A DNA stretch of 64,000 bases from Sphingomonas rubra (GTDB lineage: Bacteria > Pseudomonadota > Alphaproteobacteria > Sphingomonadales > Sphingomonadaceae), in NCBI RefSeq assembly GCF_900115745.1, contig NZ_FOXP01000008.1, positions 1 through 64,000 on the forward strand, written 5' to 3'. Below, piece after piece: positions 25,191-34,381 of this stretch. The position numbers were made by a program, and so were the translations under genes. The notes beneath the pieces are model-generated. The model was given only the letters and a program-made list of their open reading frames with translations. It made no database searches and was not told the origin of the DNA. Each line of letters begins with the position of its first letter. Position 1 is the first letter of the stretch.

Positions 25191-27407
25191 ATGAAGTTCG
25201 AAACCCCGGCCGGCACCAACCCGATCGACCGCATGACGGTGGTCGGCAAGCCCACGTCCCGCGTCGACGGCCCGCTGAAGACGACCGGCCTCGCCCCCTA
25301 CGCCTATGAACATCACCGCGAGATCGCGAACCCCGCCTACGGCCACGTCGTCGGCGCCGCGATCGGCCAGGGCACGATCCGCTCGATCGATCTGGCCGAG
25401 GCAAAGGCGGCGCCCGGCGTGCTCGCGATCGTCACCGCGGCCGACGCCGGCAAGCTGGGCAAGGGCAAGTACAACACGGTGAAGCTGCTCGCCGGCCCGC
25501 AGGTGGATCATTACCACCAGGCGGTCGCGCTGGTCGTCGCCGAGACGTTCGAGCAGGCGCGCGCGGCCGCCGCGCTGGTCCGCGTCGATTACGCGCGGGC
25601 CAAGGGGCGCTACGACCTGGCCGAGGCGCTGAAGACCGCGCCGCTGACCGGCGGGTCGAGCGACGAGGGCAGCGCCGCGCCGCCGATCGACCGCACCGGC
25701 CGGTTCGAGCGCGCCTTCGCCGCCGCCCCGGTGAAGCTCGATGCCGAGTACACGACCCCCGACCAGAGCCACGCGATGATGGAGCCGTTCGCGTCGATCG
25801 CCGCGTGGAAGGGCGACGAGCTGAGCGTGTGGACGTCCAACCAGATGATCGACTGGGGCCGCAGCGATCTCGCCATCACGCTGAACATGCCCAAGGACAA
25901 GATCCGCTTCCTGTCCCCCTATGTCGGCGGCGGTTTCGGCGGCAAGCTGTTCCTGCGCGTCGACGCGGTCCTCGCCGCGCTGGGCGCGAAGGCGGCGAAG
26001 CGGCCGGTGAAGGTGGCGCTGACCCGGCCGCTGATCGCCAACAACACCACCCATCGTCCCGCCACCCGCCAGCGCATCCGCATCGGCGCGGCCAAGGATG
26101 GCACGATCACCGCGATCGCGCACGAGAGCGGGTCGGGCGACCAGCCCGGCGGCAGCCCGGAGACGGCGGTCAACCAGACCAAGCTGCTCTACGCCGGCGC
26201 GAACCGGATGATCTCCATGCGGCTCGCCGTGCTCGACCTGCCGGAGGGCAACGCGATGCGCGCGCCGGGCGAGGCGCCGGGCATGATGGCGCTGGAGATC
26301 GCGATGGACGAGATGGCCGAGAAGCTGGCCATGGACCCGGTCGCGTTTCGCGTGAAGAACGACACCCAGGTCGATCCCGAGGACCCCAAGCGCCGCTTCT
26401 CGCAGCGCCAGCTGGTCCGCTGCCTGAACGAGGGCGCGCAGCGGTTCGGCTGGTCGCGCCGCCGCGCGCCGGGCGCCGTCCGCGACGGCCGGTGGCTGGT
26501 CGGCATGGGCGTCGCCGCCGCCTTCCGCAACCACATGAACATGCCGTCGGGCGCGCGGGTACGGCTGTCGCCGGCGGGGGTGGTGACGGTGGAGACCGAC
26601 ATGACCGATATCGGCACCGGCAGCTACACCATCCTGGCGCAGACCGCCGCCGAGATGATGGGCGTGCCCGTCTACTCGGTGGTGCTGAAGCTGGGTGACT
26701 CGTCCTTCCCCGTCTCGGCGGGGTCGGGCGGCCAGTTCGGCGCCGCCAACTCCACCGCCGGCGTCTACGCCGCCTGCGTGCGGCTGCGCGCGAGCGTCGC
26801 GCAGCGGCTCGGCTTCAACTCGGCCGACGCGGTGTTCGAAGACGGCCGGGTGACGAGCGGCAACCGTTCCGCCGACCTGCGCCAGGCCGCCGCGACGGGC
26901 GAGCTGGTCGCCGAGGACAAGATCGAGTTCGGCGACCTGGACAAGACCTGGCAGCTGTCGACCTTCGGCGCGCATTTCGTCGAGGTCGGGGTGGACGCCT
27001 ATACCGGCGTCACCCGCGTGCGGCGGATGCTGGCGGTCTGCGCGGCGGGGCGGATCATCAACCCCGTCTCGGCGCGCAGCCAGGTGATCGGCGCCATGAC
27101 GATGGGCGTCGGCGGCGCGCTGATGGAGGAGCTGGCGGTCGACAAGCGCTTCGGCCTGTTCGTCAACCACGACCTCGCCCTCTACGAGGTGCCGGTCCAT
27201 GCCGACATCCCGCACCAGGAGGTCGTGTTCCTGGACGAGGCGGACGACAAGGCCAATCCGATGAAGGCCAAGGGCGTCGGCGAGCTCGGCCTGTGCGGCG
27301 TCGGCGCGGCGGTCGCCAACGCGATCTACAACGCCACCGGCGTGCGCGTGCGCGATTATCCGATCACGCTGGAGAAGCATCTGGACAAGCTGCCGGCGGT
27401 CGCCTGA
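25191..27407 (+). CDS. paoC: Aldehyde dehydrogenase molybdenum subunit PaoC
   Basis: The 738-residue catalytic subunit, close to the 732 residues of E. coli PaoC. It has the substrate-access domain, the molybdopterin-binding loops (SPYVGGGFGGKLFLRVDAVL near residue 240; GSGGQFGAANSTAGVYAACV near 510) and the catalytic Glu in KGVGELGLCGVGAA near residue 692. It binds molybdopterin cytosine dinucleotide and oxidises aldehydes, aromatic ones in the characterised enzyme. The PaoD-type chaperone needed for cofactor insertion is not adjacent here. ATG 25191 follows the paoB stop by four bases. Confidence 0.95.
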   Translation: MKFETPAGTNPIDRMTVVGKPTSRVDGPLKTTGLAPYAYEHHREIANPAYGHVVGAAIGQGTIRSIDLAEAKAAPGVLAIVTAADAGKLGKGKYNTVKLLAGPQVDHYHQAVALVVAETFEQARAAAALVRVDYARAKGRYDLAEALKTAPLTGGSSDEGSAAPPIDRTGRFERAFAAAPVKLDAEYTTPDQSHAMMEPFASIAAWKGDELSVWTSNQMIDWGRSDLAITLNMPKDKIRFLSPYVGGGFGGKLFLRVDAVLAALGAKAAKRPVKVALTRPLIANNTTHRPATRQRIRIGAAKDGTITAIAHESGSGDQPGGSPETAVNQTKLLYAGANRMISMRLAVLDLPEGNAMRAPGEAPGMMALEIAMDEMAEKLAMDPVAFRVKNDTQVDPEDPKRRFSQRQLVRCLNEGAQRFGWSRRRAPGAVRDGRWLVGMGVAAAFRNHMNMPSGARVRLSPAGVVTVETDMTDIGTGSYTILAQTAAEMMGVPVYSVVLKLGDSSFPVSAGSGGQFGAANSTAGVYAACVRLRASVAQRLGFNSADAVFEDGRVTSGNRSADLRQAAATGELVAEDKIEFGDLDKTWQLSTFGAHFVEVGVDAYTGVTRVRRMLAVCAAGRIINPVSARSQVIGAMTMGVGGALMEELAVDKRFGLFVNHDLALYEVPVHADIPHQEVVFLDEADDKANPMKAKGVGELGLCGVGAAVANAIYNATGVRVRDYPITLEKHLDKLPAVA

Positions 27408-27442
27408 CGCAGGCGGAGGCCGGATGGACAATGCTGCTCGTG

Positions 27443-27542
27443 CGCCCCGGCGGAGGCCGGGGCCCAGGTGGGGGACGTTCATGACGACCGTTGCGCGTCG
27501 TCACCCGGACCTTTCCACCTAGGCCCCGGCCTCCGCCGGGGA
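27443..27542. repeat. Composite palindromic repeat
   Basis: Inverted arms of about 28 bp (27443-27471 and 27514-27541), built on GGCCCCGGCCTCCGCCGGGG, flank a core of about 42 bp. It lies between paoC and the S10 peptidase gene. The transcript could form a strong hairpin here and protect the pao mRNA. Confidence 0.8.
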
Positions 27543-27704
27543 ACGCCACCAGGTCGAATGTCGGTACGACGGATCGCCATCCATTCTACCCGATGAAGGC
27601 GGCGGCATCGATGGCGGTCGACCGCGAGGCAGGATGAAATCGCGCGCTATTGCGCGGCGCCGAGGATCGGGCATGATCGCTGTCCAACCTTGCCGGAGCC
27701 TCCC

Positions 27705-29204
27705 TTGCGCCTGTCCCTCCTGATCTCCGCGTCGCTGCTCGCGGCCGTCGTCGCCACGCCCGCGCTCGGCCAGTCCGACAAGACCACCACCACGGTCGAG
27801 AAAAAGACGGAGAACGAGCCCAAGCTGCCGCCGCTGCCGGCCGACGAGTCGATTAGCCAGAGCGCGCGCATCGGCGGCCGCACGATCGCCTACAAGGCGA
27901 CGGTCGGCACGATCCCCGTCCGCGACGACAAGGGCAAGGAGATCGGCCAGGTCACCTACACCGCCTACACGGTGCCCGGCCGCGACCCCGCGCGCCCGGT
28001 CACCTTCGCGTTCAACGGCGGTCCCGGCGCGGCGTCGGTCTATCTCAACCTGGGCGCGGTCGGGCCCAAGCGCGTCCAGTTCGGCGCGCAGGGCGACGCC
28101 CCCTCCGACGCGCCGATCGCGCGCGACAATCCCAACAGCTGGCTCGATTTCACCGACCTCGTCTTCATCGATCCGGTCGGCACCGGGTTCAGCCGCAGCC
28201 TGGTGGACGAGGCGGAGACCAAGAAGGCGTTCTACGCCAACGATCCCGACATCCGTTACCTGTCCAAGGTCGTCTACGACTGGCTGGTCAAGGAGGGTCG
28301 GCTGCGCTCGCCCAAATACGTGATGGGCGAGAGTTACGGCGGCTACCGCGCGCCGCGTATCGCCTATGAGCTGCAGTCGCAGATCGGCGTCGGCGTGAAC
28401 GGGCTCATCATGGTGTCGCCCTATCTCGATCCCGCCTCGGGCGACGACGCCACCGCGCTGTCGCCGCTGCCATGGATGATCGACCTGCCCTCCATGGCCG
28501 CCGCGCATCTGGAGCGGCAGCAGCGGCTCACCCCCGCCGCGATGGCGGCGGTGGAGGCGTACACCCGCGGCGACTTCGCGCGCGACCTGCTGCGCGGGCG
28601 ATCGGACCCGGAGGCGACCAACCGCATCGTGACCCGCGTGACGGAGCTGACCGGCCTCGACCCGGCGCTGGTCCGCCGCCTCGGCGGCCGCGTCGACAGC
28701 CGCACCTACCTGCGAGAAGTGCACCGCGCCGACGGCACCATCGGCAGCATCTACGACTCCAACGTCACCGCGTTCGATCCCTTTCCCTGGTCGCCGCAGC
28801 AGCAGTCCAACGATCCGATCCTCGACGCGCTGATCGCACCGACGACCAGCGCGATGGTCGATTTCGTCACGCGCGAGGTCGGCTGGAAGACGGACGCGCG
28901 CTACAACGCGCTGTCCTACGCGGTGAACCGTGCCTGGGATCGCGGCAAGCCCGCCGACACGCCCGTCACCGACCTGCGCAAGGCGATCGCCAACGATCCC
29001 AAGATGCGCGTGCTGATCGTCCATGGCTGGGACGACCTGTCCTGCCCCTTCTTCGCGTCGCGGCTGATCGTCGACCAGATGCCCGCCTTCGGCCAGGCGG
29101 AGCGGGTGCAGCTGCGCGTCTACGCGGGCGGCCATATGTTCTACAGCCGCAGCGACAGCGGCGCCGCGTTCAAGGCCGACGCCGAGCGCCTCTATGCCCG
29201 GTAG
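27705..29204 (+). CDS. S10 family serine carboxypeptidase-like protein, exported
   Basis: About 499 residues with a signal peptide (LRLSLLISASLLAAVVATPA, then LGQ). The alpha/beta-hydrolase catalytic set is present: Ser in VMGESYGGYRAP (about residue 210), Asp in VHGWDDLSCPF (about 446) and His in YAGGHMFY (about 472). The oxyanion motif FAFNGGPGAAS lies near residue 103. S10 peptidases remove C-terminal residues from peptides; bacterial members are periplasmic or secreted. The start is probably TTG 27705, with GGAG seven bases upstream; TTG 27690 is an alternative. It stands alone, 76 bp before the TonB receptor gene, with the Fur box in between. Confidence 0.9.
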   Translation: MRLSLLISASLLAAVVATPALGQSDKTTTTVEKKTENEPKLPPLPADESISQSARIGGRTIAYKATVGTIPVRDDKGKEIGQVTYTAYTVPGRDPARPVTFAFNGGPGAASVYLNLGAVGPKRVQFGAQGDAPSDAPIARDNPNSWLDFTDLVFIDPVGTGFSRSLVDEAETKKAFYANDPDIRYLSKVVYDWLVKEGRLRSPKYVMGESYGGYRAPRIAYELQSQIGVGVNGLIMVSPYLDPASGDDATALSPLPWMIDLPSMAAAHLERQQRLTPAAMAAVEAYTRGDFARDLLRGRSDPEATNRIVTRVTELTGLDPALVRRLGGRVDSRTYLREVHRADGTIGSIYDSNVTAFDPFPWSPQQQSNDPILDALIAPTTSAMVDFVTREVGWKTDARYNALSYAVNRAWDRGKPADTPVTDLRKAIANDPKMRVLIVHGWDDLSCPFFASRLIVDQMPAFGQAERVQLRVYAGGHMFYSRSDSGAAFKADAERLYAR

Positions 29205-29208
29205 ATTC

Positions 29209-29227
29209 GAGAATGGCTCTCATTAGC
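29209..29227. promoter_or_regulatory. Fur-box-like site before the TonB receptor
   Basis: GAGAATGGCTCTCATTAGC matches 13 of 19 positions of the classic Fur box and keeps the symmetric GAATG/CATT core. It lies 54 bp upstream of the receptor start, so iron repression of the whole downstream operon is likely. Confidence 0.65.
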
Positions 29228-29280
29228 GTTGACGCTGCAAGTCAGTCGCAATAGTTGGCCCCGTAACAAAGGGGGTCATC

Positions 29281-31674
29281 ATGAACAAGAACGCGTCTTT
29301 CCTGGCGCTGTCGTGCGTCGGCTTCATCGCGTCCGCGCCGCTCCATGCCGAGCGGCCGGCCGCCGCCGCCGCGACGCCGGGGTCCGAGCCCACGGTGCAG
29401 GATCAGGTCGACCGTCGCGACGAGGTGATCGTCAACGGTCAGCGCCTGAAGACGCCCGAGGTGGAGAGCCCCAAGGCAACCTCCTCACTGCTCGACACGC
29501 CGCAGACGATCACGGTCCTGAACGACCAGACGATCCGCAAGCAGAACCTGCAGACGCTGCGCGACGCGCTCCAGACCATTCCCGGCATCACCTTCGGCGC
29601 GGGCGAGGGCGGCGGCGGTTACGGCGATTCGATCAACCTGCGTGGCTATTCGGCGAGCAACGACCTGACCGTCGACGGCGTCCGCGATTCGGCGCAGTAC
29701 AGCCGCACCGACCCGTTCAACCTCCAGCAGATCGAGGTCTACAACGGCGCCAACACGGTGTTCAACGGATCGGGATCGGTCGGCGGTACGATCAACCTCG
29801 TCTCCAAGGTGCCGACGCCCAACGACCTGACGATCGTGCAAGGGTCGGTCGGCACCGACAATTATTACCGCGCCGCGCTCGACGCCAACGAGCGTGTGTC
29901 GGACCTGGTCGCGGTGCGCCTCAACGCCGCCTACCACCACAACGACGTGCCCGGCCGGGACGTCGAGAAGTTCGAGCGCTGGGGCGTGGCGCCGTCGGCG
30001 ACGATCGGCATCGGCGGACCGACCAGCCTGACCCTCGCCTACGTCCACCAGGAGGACCGCAACACGCCGGTCTACGGCGTGCCCTACTTCCAGAGCCCGA
30101 TCGGCGGCGGCATCCTCGCCGGGGTCGACCGGTCGGATTACTACGGCATCGTCAACCTGGATCGGCAGGACCAGCAGGTCGACCGCTTCACCGCGACGTT
30201 CCGCCACCAGGTGAACGAGCAACTCTCCGTCCGCAATCTGGCCCGCTGGCAGCGGGTCGAGCAGGACGGCGTGACCAGCGCGCCGCAGGGCACCTTTTGC
30301 CTGGGCACCACCGGCCGCCAGCCGGTCGGCGAGAGCGCCACGGCCACCGTCGGCCTGCCCTGCCCGACCGGGCTCCAGCCCGGTTTCTGGCGGCCGTCGG
30401 GGCCGCGTGGGCTGGTCCGCGACCAAGTCAACAAGCTGCTCTACGATCAGATCGACATCCGCCACGAGGCGGGCAAGCGGGGCGGTATCCGCAACGTCGC
30501 CAATATCGGCGTGTCGGGCGCGATCGAACAATATCGCATCACCGGCGGCAGCCTGGCGCGCACGGCGGCGGGCGCGGCGGTAACGCTGCCCGATCTGCCG
30601 ATCAGCAACCCGGACACGACCTATGCCGGTCCGGTCAACTTCACCGTCACCTCGCGCGCGCGGTCGGAGACGCAGAACCTGGCGGTCTACGCCTTCGACA
30701 CGCTGGAGCTCGGGCGGTATTTCGAACTGAACGGTGGCGTCCGCTGGGAGGTGCAGGACGCGCGCTTCCGCGCGCTGCCGTTGGCGGTGGTGCCGCCGGG
30801 ATCGACGCAGCTGACCGCGCTCCAGCAGCGGCTCCAGCGCAGCAAGGAGCGGCTGTTCTCCTACCGCGTCGGTGCGGTGTTCCACCCGGTCGAGAATGTC
30901 AGCGTCTACGCTGGCTACGGCAACGCCAAGACGCCCTCGTCGCAGACGGTGCGGCTGGGCTGCGGCGTGCCCAACGCGACCACCGCGGCCGACCCGTGCG
31001 CCGTCGCGCCGGAATCGGCCAGGAACTACGAGGCCGGGGTCAAGGCGGGGCTGTTCGGCCGCCGGCTGGAACTGACCGCGGCGGTATTCCGCAACGAGCG
31101 GACGAACTACCGCGTCGCTTCCAACGACCCGGCCCTGCCCGCCGGCTTGCAGGTGCTGGACGGCCGCGCCCGCGTCGACGGCATCGCGCTGGGCGCGTCG
31201 GGATCGATCACCCCGAACTGGACGATCTTCGCCAATTACACCTATCTGGACGGCGGCGTCCGCCAGTCGATCTCCGACCGCGACCGGGGTGCGGGCGTTC
31301 GCGATCCGCAGGCGGGCGCGACGCTGGTGCAGACGCCGGAGAATTCCGGCTCGCTGTTCACCACCTACAAGCTGCCGTTCGGCCTGGAGCTGGGTTACGG
31401 CCTGACCTATCAGGGCAGCGTCAAGCTCAACGTCCCGACGCTGCTTCAGCCGGTGCAGTTCGAGGCGGACGATTACCTGATCCACCGCGCCTATCTGGCC
31501 TACACGATCGCCGAGCGCGCGACGCTGCAACTCAACGTCCAGAACTTCACCGACGAAAAATACCTCACCGGCATCCGCAGCAACGTCAACGGCAACACCG
31601 GCGCGGTGTCTGGCGGCTGGGCGGTGCCCGGCGATCGGCGGCAGGCGGTGCTCAGCCTGTTCTACAACTTCTGA
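29281..31674 (+). CDS. TonB-dependent catecholate siderophore receptor (Fiu-like)
   Basis: A 797-residue outer-membrane receptor. It has a signal peptide (residues 1-23), a plug domain from about residue 65 (SLLDTPQTITVLNDQTIRKQ and NLRGYSASNDLTVDGVRDSA), and a 22-strand barrel ending LSLFYNF with terminal Phe. The plug and overall length fit the Fiu group for monomeric catechol siderophores. The next gene is a PiuC-type hydroxylase, the usual partner of Fiu/PiuA receptors. AGGGGG precedes ATG 29281, and a Fur-box-like site lies 54 bp upstream. Uptake needs TonB-ExbB-ExbD, which are not in the window. Confidence 0.93.
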   Translation: MNKNASFLALSCVGFIASAPLHAERPAAAAATPGSEPTVQDQVDRRDEVIVNGQRLKTPEVESPKATSSLLDTPQTITVLNDQTIRKQNLQTLRDALQTIPGITFGAGEGGGGYGDSINLRGYSASNDLTVDGVRDSAQYSRTDPFNLQQIEVYNGANTVFNGSGSVGGTINLVSKVPTPNDLTIVQGSVGTDNYYRAALDANERVSDLVAVRLNAAYHHNDVPGRDVEKFERWGVAPSATIGIGGPTSLTLAYVHQEDRNTPVYGVPYFQSPIGGGILAGVDRSDYYGIVNLDRQDQQVDRFTATFRHQVNEQLSVRNLARWQRVEQDGVTSAPQGTFCLGTTGRQPVGESATATVGLPCPTGLQPGFWRPSGPRGLVRDQVNKLLYDQIDIRHEAGKRGGIRNVANIGVSGAIEQYRITGGSLARTAAGAAVTLPDLPISNPDTTYAGPVNFTVTSRARSETQNLAVYAFDTLELGRYFELNGGVRWEVQDARFRALPLAVVPPGSTQLTALQQRLQRSKERLFSYRVGAVFHPVENVSVYAGYGNAKTPSSQTVRLGCGVPNATTAADPCAVAPESARNYEAGVKAGLFGRRLELTAAVFRNERTNYRVASNDPALPAGLQVLDGRARVDGIALGASGSITPNWTIFANYTYLDGGVRQSISDRDRGAGVRDPQAGATLVQTPENSGSLFTTYKLPFGLELGYGLTYQGSVKLNVPTLLQPVQFEADDYLIHRAYLAYTIAERATLQLNVQNFTDEKYLTGIRSNVNGNTGAVSGGWAVPGDRRQAVLSLFYNF

Positions 31675-31708
31675 GTGCGGCAGGCGTGGTGATGGATAGG
31701 GTGCGGGC

Positions 31709-32392
31709 GTGCTGATCGCCATTCCCGACGTGCTGGACGCCGCCGCGCTCGCCCGCGTGCGGGCGGTGATCGACGGCGCCGAGTGGGTCGACGGCAACGT
31801 CACCTCCGGCCCCCAATCGGCGCTCGCCAAGCGCAACCACCAGTTGCCCGAAGACTCGGCCGCCGCGCGCGAGGCGGGCGGCCTGATCCTCGACGCGCTC
31901 GGTCGATCGCCGCTGTTCGTCGCCGCAGCGCTGCCGCTCAAGGTCTTTCCGCCGCTGTTCAACCGCTACCAGGGCGGCGAGGATTTCGGCCTGCACGTCG
32001 ACAACGCGATCCGGATAAAGCGCGGCACCGACTTCCGCATCCGGTCCGACCTGTCGGCGACGCTCTTCCTCGACGATCCGACGACGTATGACGGGGGCGA
32101 GCTGGTGATCGAGGACCAGTTCGGGCCGCAGGTGGTGAAACTGCCGGCCGGTCACATGATCCTCTATCCCGCCTCCAGCCTCCACCGCGTCACCCCGGTC
32201 ACGCGGGGAACGCGCACCGCGAGCTTCTTCTGGCTGCAATCGATGATCCGCGACGACGGCGAGCGGCGGACGCTGTTCGAGCTCGACCGCGCCGTCCAGG
32301 CGGTCGCCGCCGACCGCGGCCAAGGTGACTCGACGGTGGTGCAGTTGACCGGCGTCTACCACAACCTGCTGCGCCGCTGGGCCGACGCGTGA
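31709..32392 (+). CDS. PiuC/YbiX-type Fe(II)/2-oxoglutarate dioxygenase
   Basis: A 227-residue PKHD-type hydroxylase. The double-stranded beta-helix fold shows the facial triad: His and Asp in [10 protein letters not shown] (about residues 94-103) and the distal His in [10 protein letters not shown] (about 155-164), with the 2-oxoglutarate-binding Arg shortly after ([11 protein letters not shown]). Genes of this family follow catecholate receptor genes in many Gram-negatives; the substrate is unproven. GTG 31709 starts 34 bp after the receptor stop. The stop overlaps the next GTG (GTGA). Confidence 0.92.
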   Translation: MLIAIPDVLDAAALARVRAVIDGAEWVDGNVTSGPQSALAKRNHQLPEDSAAAREAGGLILDALGRSPLFVAAALPLKVFPPLFNRYQGGEDFGLHVDNAIRIKRGTDFRIRSDLSATLFLDDPTTYDGGELVIEDQFGPQVVKLPAGHMILYPASSLHRVTPVTRGTRTASFFWLQSMIRDDGERRTLFELDRAVQAVAADRGQGDSTVVQLTGVYHNLLRRWADA

Positions 32393-33027
32393 CCGCGTCC
32401 ACGGCCAAACGCCCGGCCAGGCGCCGCTGGCGCAGCTGGTGGCTGAAGCAGCTCCACACCTGGCACTGGGTGTCGGCGGCGGTGTCGCTGGTCGCCATGC
32501 TGCTGTTCGCGGTGACCGGCATCACGCTGAACCATGCCGCGACCATCTCCGCCGAGCCCAAGGTGGCCGAGCGCGCCGCCACGCTGCCGCCGCCGCTCCG
32601 CCGCCTGCTCGCGGGCGAGCAGGCCGCCGACGGCGCGCTGCCGCCGCCCGTCGCCGCCGCGGTGAAACGCGCGGTCGGTCTCGACCCGCGCGGCCACGCG
32701 GGCGAATGGTCGGAGGGCGAGGTCTACGTCGCCCTGCCGCGGCCCGGCGGCGACGCCTGGGTCAGCATCGACCGCGGCTCGGGCGCGATCAAGGCGGAGG
32801 TCACCGATCGCGGCTGGATCAGCTACCTGAACGACCTGCACAAGGGCCGCAACGCCGGCACCGCCTGGTTCTGGTTCATCGACGTGTTCGCCGCCGCCTG
32901 CGTGCTGTTCACGCTGACCGGGCTGTTGCTGCTCCAGCTCCACGCACGGCATCGCCCGTCGACCTGGCCGCTGGTCGCGATCGGCCTGGTGCTGCCCGTC
33001 GTCCTCGCCGTCTTCCTGATCCACTGA
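32389..33027 (+). CDS. PepSY-associated membrane protein
   Basis: A 212-residue inner-membrane protein. One helix (about residues 28-50, [20 protein letters not shown]), preceded by the [11 protein letters not shown] signature, leads to a periplasmic PepSY-like domain. Two C-terminal helices follow ([20 protein letters not shown] and [20 protein letters not shown]). The His residues in LHTWHW and DLHKG are typical of PepSY-TM proteins that may carry haem or pass electrons to periplasmic flavins. Together with the ApbE gene downstream this suggests periplasmic reduction of ferric siderophores; that is an inference. GTG 32389 overlaps the PiuC stop. Confidence 0.85.
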   Translation: MTASTAKRPARRRWRSWWLKQLHTWHWVSAAVSLVAMLLFAVTGITLNHAATISAEPKVAERAATLPPPLRRLLAGEQAADGALPPPVAAAVKRAVGLDPRGHAGEWSEGEVYVALPRPGGDAWVSIDRGSGAIKAEVTDRGWISYLNDLHKGRNAGTAWFWFIDVFAAACVLFTLTGLLLLQLHARHRPSTWPLVAIGLVLPVVLAVFLIH

Positions 33028-33038
33028 GGAGATTTTCC

Positions 33039-33518
33039 ATGCGCCTCTGCTCCTTCCTACTGCTGGGCGGTACCGCCGCGGCGCCCGCCGCCGCCGGCAC
33101 CGTCAGTGTCACGGTCCCGCGGCTGCCGGTGGCGGAGTATCACCGACCCTATGTCGCGGTGTGGGTGGAGCCGGCCGGCGGCGGCGCGGCGCGGACGCTC
33201 GCCGTCTGGTACGACGTCAAGAAGCGCGGCAACGAGCCCGGCACCAAGTGGCTGGCGGACCTGCGCGCCTGGTGGCGCAAGGGCGGGCGCAGCCTGGCGC
33301 TGCCCGCTAACGGCGTCAGCGGCGCGACCCGCGCGCCCGGCACCCACGCCATCCCGCTGCCCGCCGACCTGAAGCCGGGTCCGTACGTCCTGAACGTCGA
33401 GGCCGCGCGCGAGACCGGCGGCCGCGAACTGGTGCGGCTGCCTTTCACCGCCCCCGCCGCCACCGGCCGCGCCACCGGCAGCCACGAACTGGGCGCCGTC
33501 ACCCTCTCCGCCCGCTGA
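33039..33518 (+). CDS. DUF2271 periplasmic protein
   Basis: A 159-residue exported protein: a short signal (MRLCSFLLLGGTAAAPAAAG), then a beta-rich domain with RPYVAVWVEPAGG, TLAVWYDVKKRGNEPGTKWL and LRAWWRKGG, which fit DUF2271. The family occurs beside PepSY and ApbE genes and is proposed to be a flavinylated or flavin-associated periplasmic protein. A good GAGGAG precedes ATG 33039, 11 bp after the PepSY stop. Confidence 0.82.
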   Translation: MRLCSFLLLGGTAAAPAAAGTVSVTVPRLPVAEYHRPYVAVWVEPAGGGAARTLAVWYDVKKRGNEPGTKWLADLRAWWRKGGRSLALPANGVSGATRAPGTHAIPLPADLKPGPYVLNVEAARETGGRELVRLPFTAPAATGRATGSHELGAVTLSAR

Positions 33519-33535
33519 TCCAGGAGGTTCCTTCC

Positions 33536-34381
33536 ATGCTCACCCATACCCGTCTCCTGGTCGCCGCGGCACTGCTCGCCGTGCCCGCCGCCGTTTCCGC
33601 GCACCGCATGTGGCTGCTGCCGTCGGGCACCGTCTTCTCGGGCACCGACGGCTGGGTGACGGTCGACAGCGCGGTGTCCAACGACCTGTTCTACGCCGAC
33701 CACCAGCCCGGCCGCATCGAGGCGGTCAAGGTCTGGCAGCCCGACGGCAGCCCCGGAGAGATCCAGAACGGCGCCACCGGCCGCTATCGATCGGTATTCG
33801 ACGTGAAGCTGGACAAGCCGGGCACGTGGAAGATCGGCAGCGCGATGTCCGGCGTGATGGGCAGCTTCAAGGTCGACGGCGTCGAGAAGCGCGTCGGCGG
33901 TCGCGGCGGTCCGCCGCCCGTCGCCGGTGGCGCGCGGCCGGCGCCGCTCACCGTCGCCGACATCCCTGCCAACGCCACCGACGTGAAGCTGACCGAGACG
34001 TCGAGCCGCAACGAGATATTCGTCACCGCGGGCGAGCCCACGCGCACGGTGCTCCAACCCACGGGCAAGGGGCTGGAACTCGATCCCGTCACGCACCCTG
34101 ACGAGCTGGTCGCGGGCGAGACCGCGCGGTTCCGCTTCCTGGTCGACGGCAAGCCCGCGCCCGGCCTGAAGGTCACGGTGGTCCCCGGCGGCAAGCGTTA
34201 CCGCGACGCGGAGGGCGCGCGAGAGCTGACCACCGGCACGGATGGCGTGCTCGCGGTCGAGTGGCCTGCAGCGGGCATGTACTGGCTGAACGCGACGGTG
34301 ACCGACGACAAGGCCACCGCCCCGCGCGCGACGCAGCGGCGGATGAGCTACACCACGACGCTGGAGGTGATGACGCCCTGA
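33536..34381 (+). CDS. DUF4198 periplasmic protein
   Basis: A 281-residue secreted protein with a clear signal peptide ending PAAVSAHRMWLLPSGTVF. The His just after cleavage (AHRMWL) is the hallmark of DUF4198, a family linked to metal-ion handling at the cell envelope. Two beta-sandwich parts follow (about residues 25-110 and 185-275), joined by a Gly/Pro-rich linker GGRGGPPPVAGG. Strong AGGAGG upstream of ATG 33536. It is the fifth gene of the iron operon, and its stop abuts the ApbE frame. Confidence 0.85.
   Translation: MLTHTRLLVAAALLAVPAAVSAHRMWLLPSGTVFSGTDGWVTVDSAVSNDLFYADHQPGRIEAVKVWQPDGSPGEIQNGATGRYRSVFDVKLDKPGTWKIGSAMSGVMGSFKVDGVEKRVGGRGGPPPVAGGARPAPLTVADIPANATDVKLTETSSRNEIFVTAGEPTRTVLQPTGKGLELDPVTHPDELVAGETARFRFLVDGKPAPGLKVTVVPGGKRYRDAEGARELTTGTDGVLAVEWPAAGMYWLNATVTDDKATAPRATQRRMSYTTTLEVMTP

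Noticed and set aside
25164..27482. 772-codon open frame on the minus strand
   Set aside because: Antisense to paoC with typical antisense composition; paoC is unambiguous.
29485..31962. 825-codon open frame on the minus strand
   Set aside because: Antisense to the TonB receptor, whose signal peptide, plug and barrel end are all clear; no family similarity on the minus strand.
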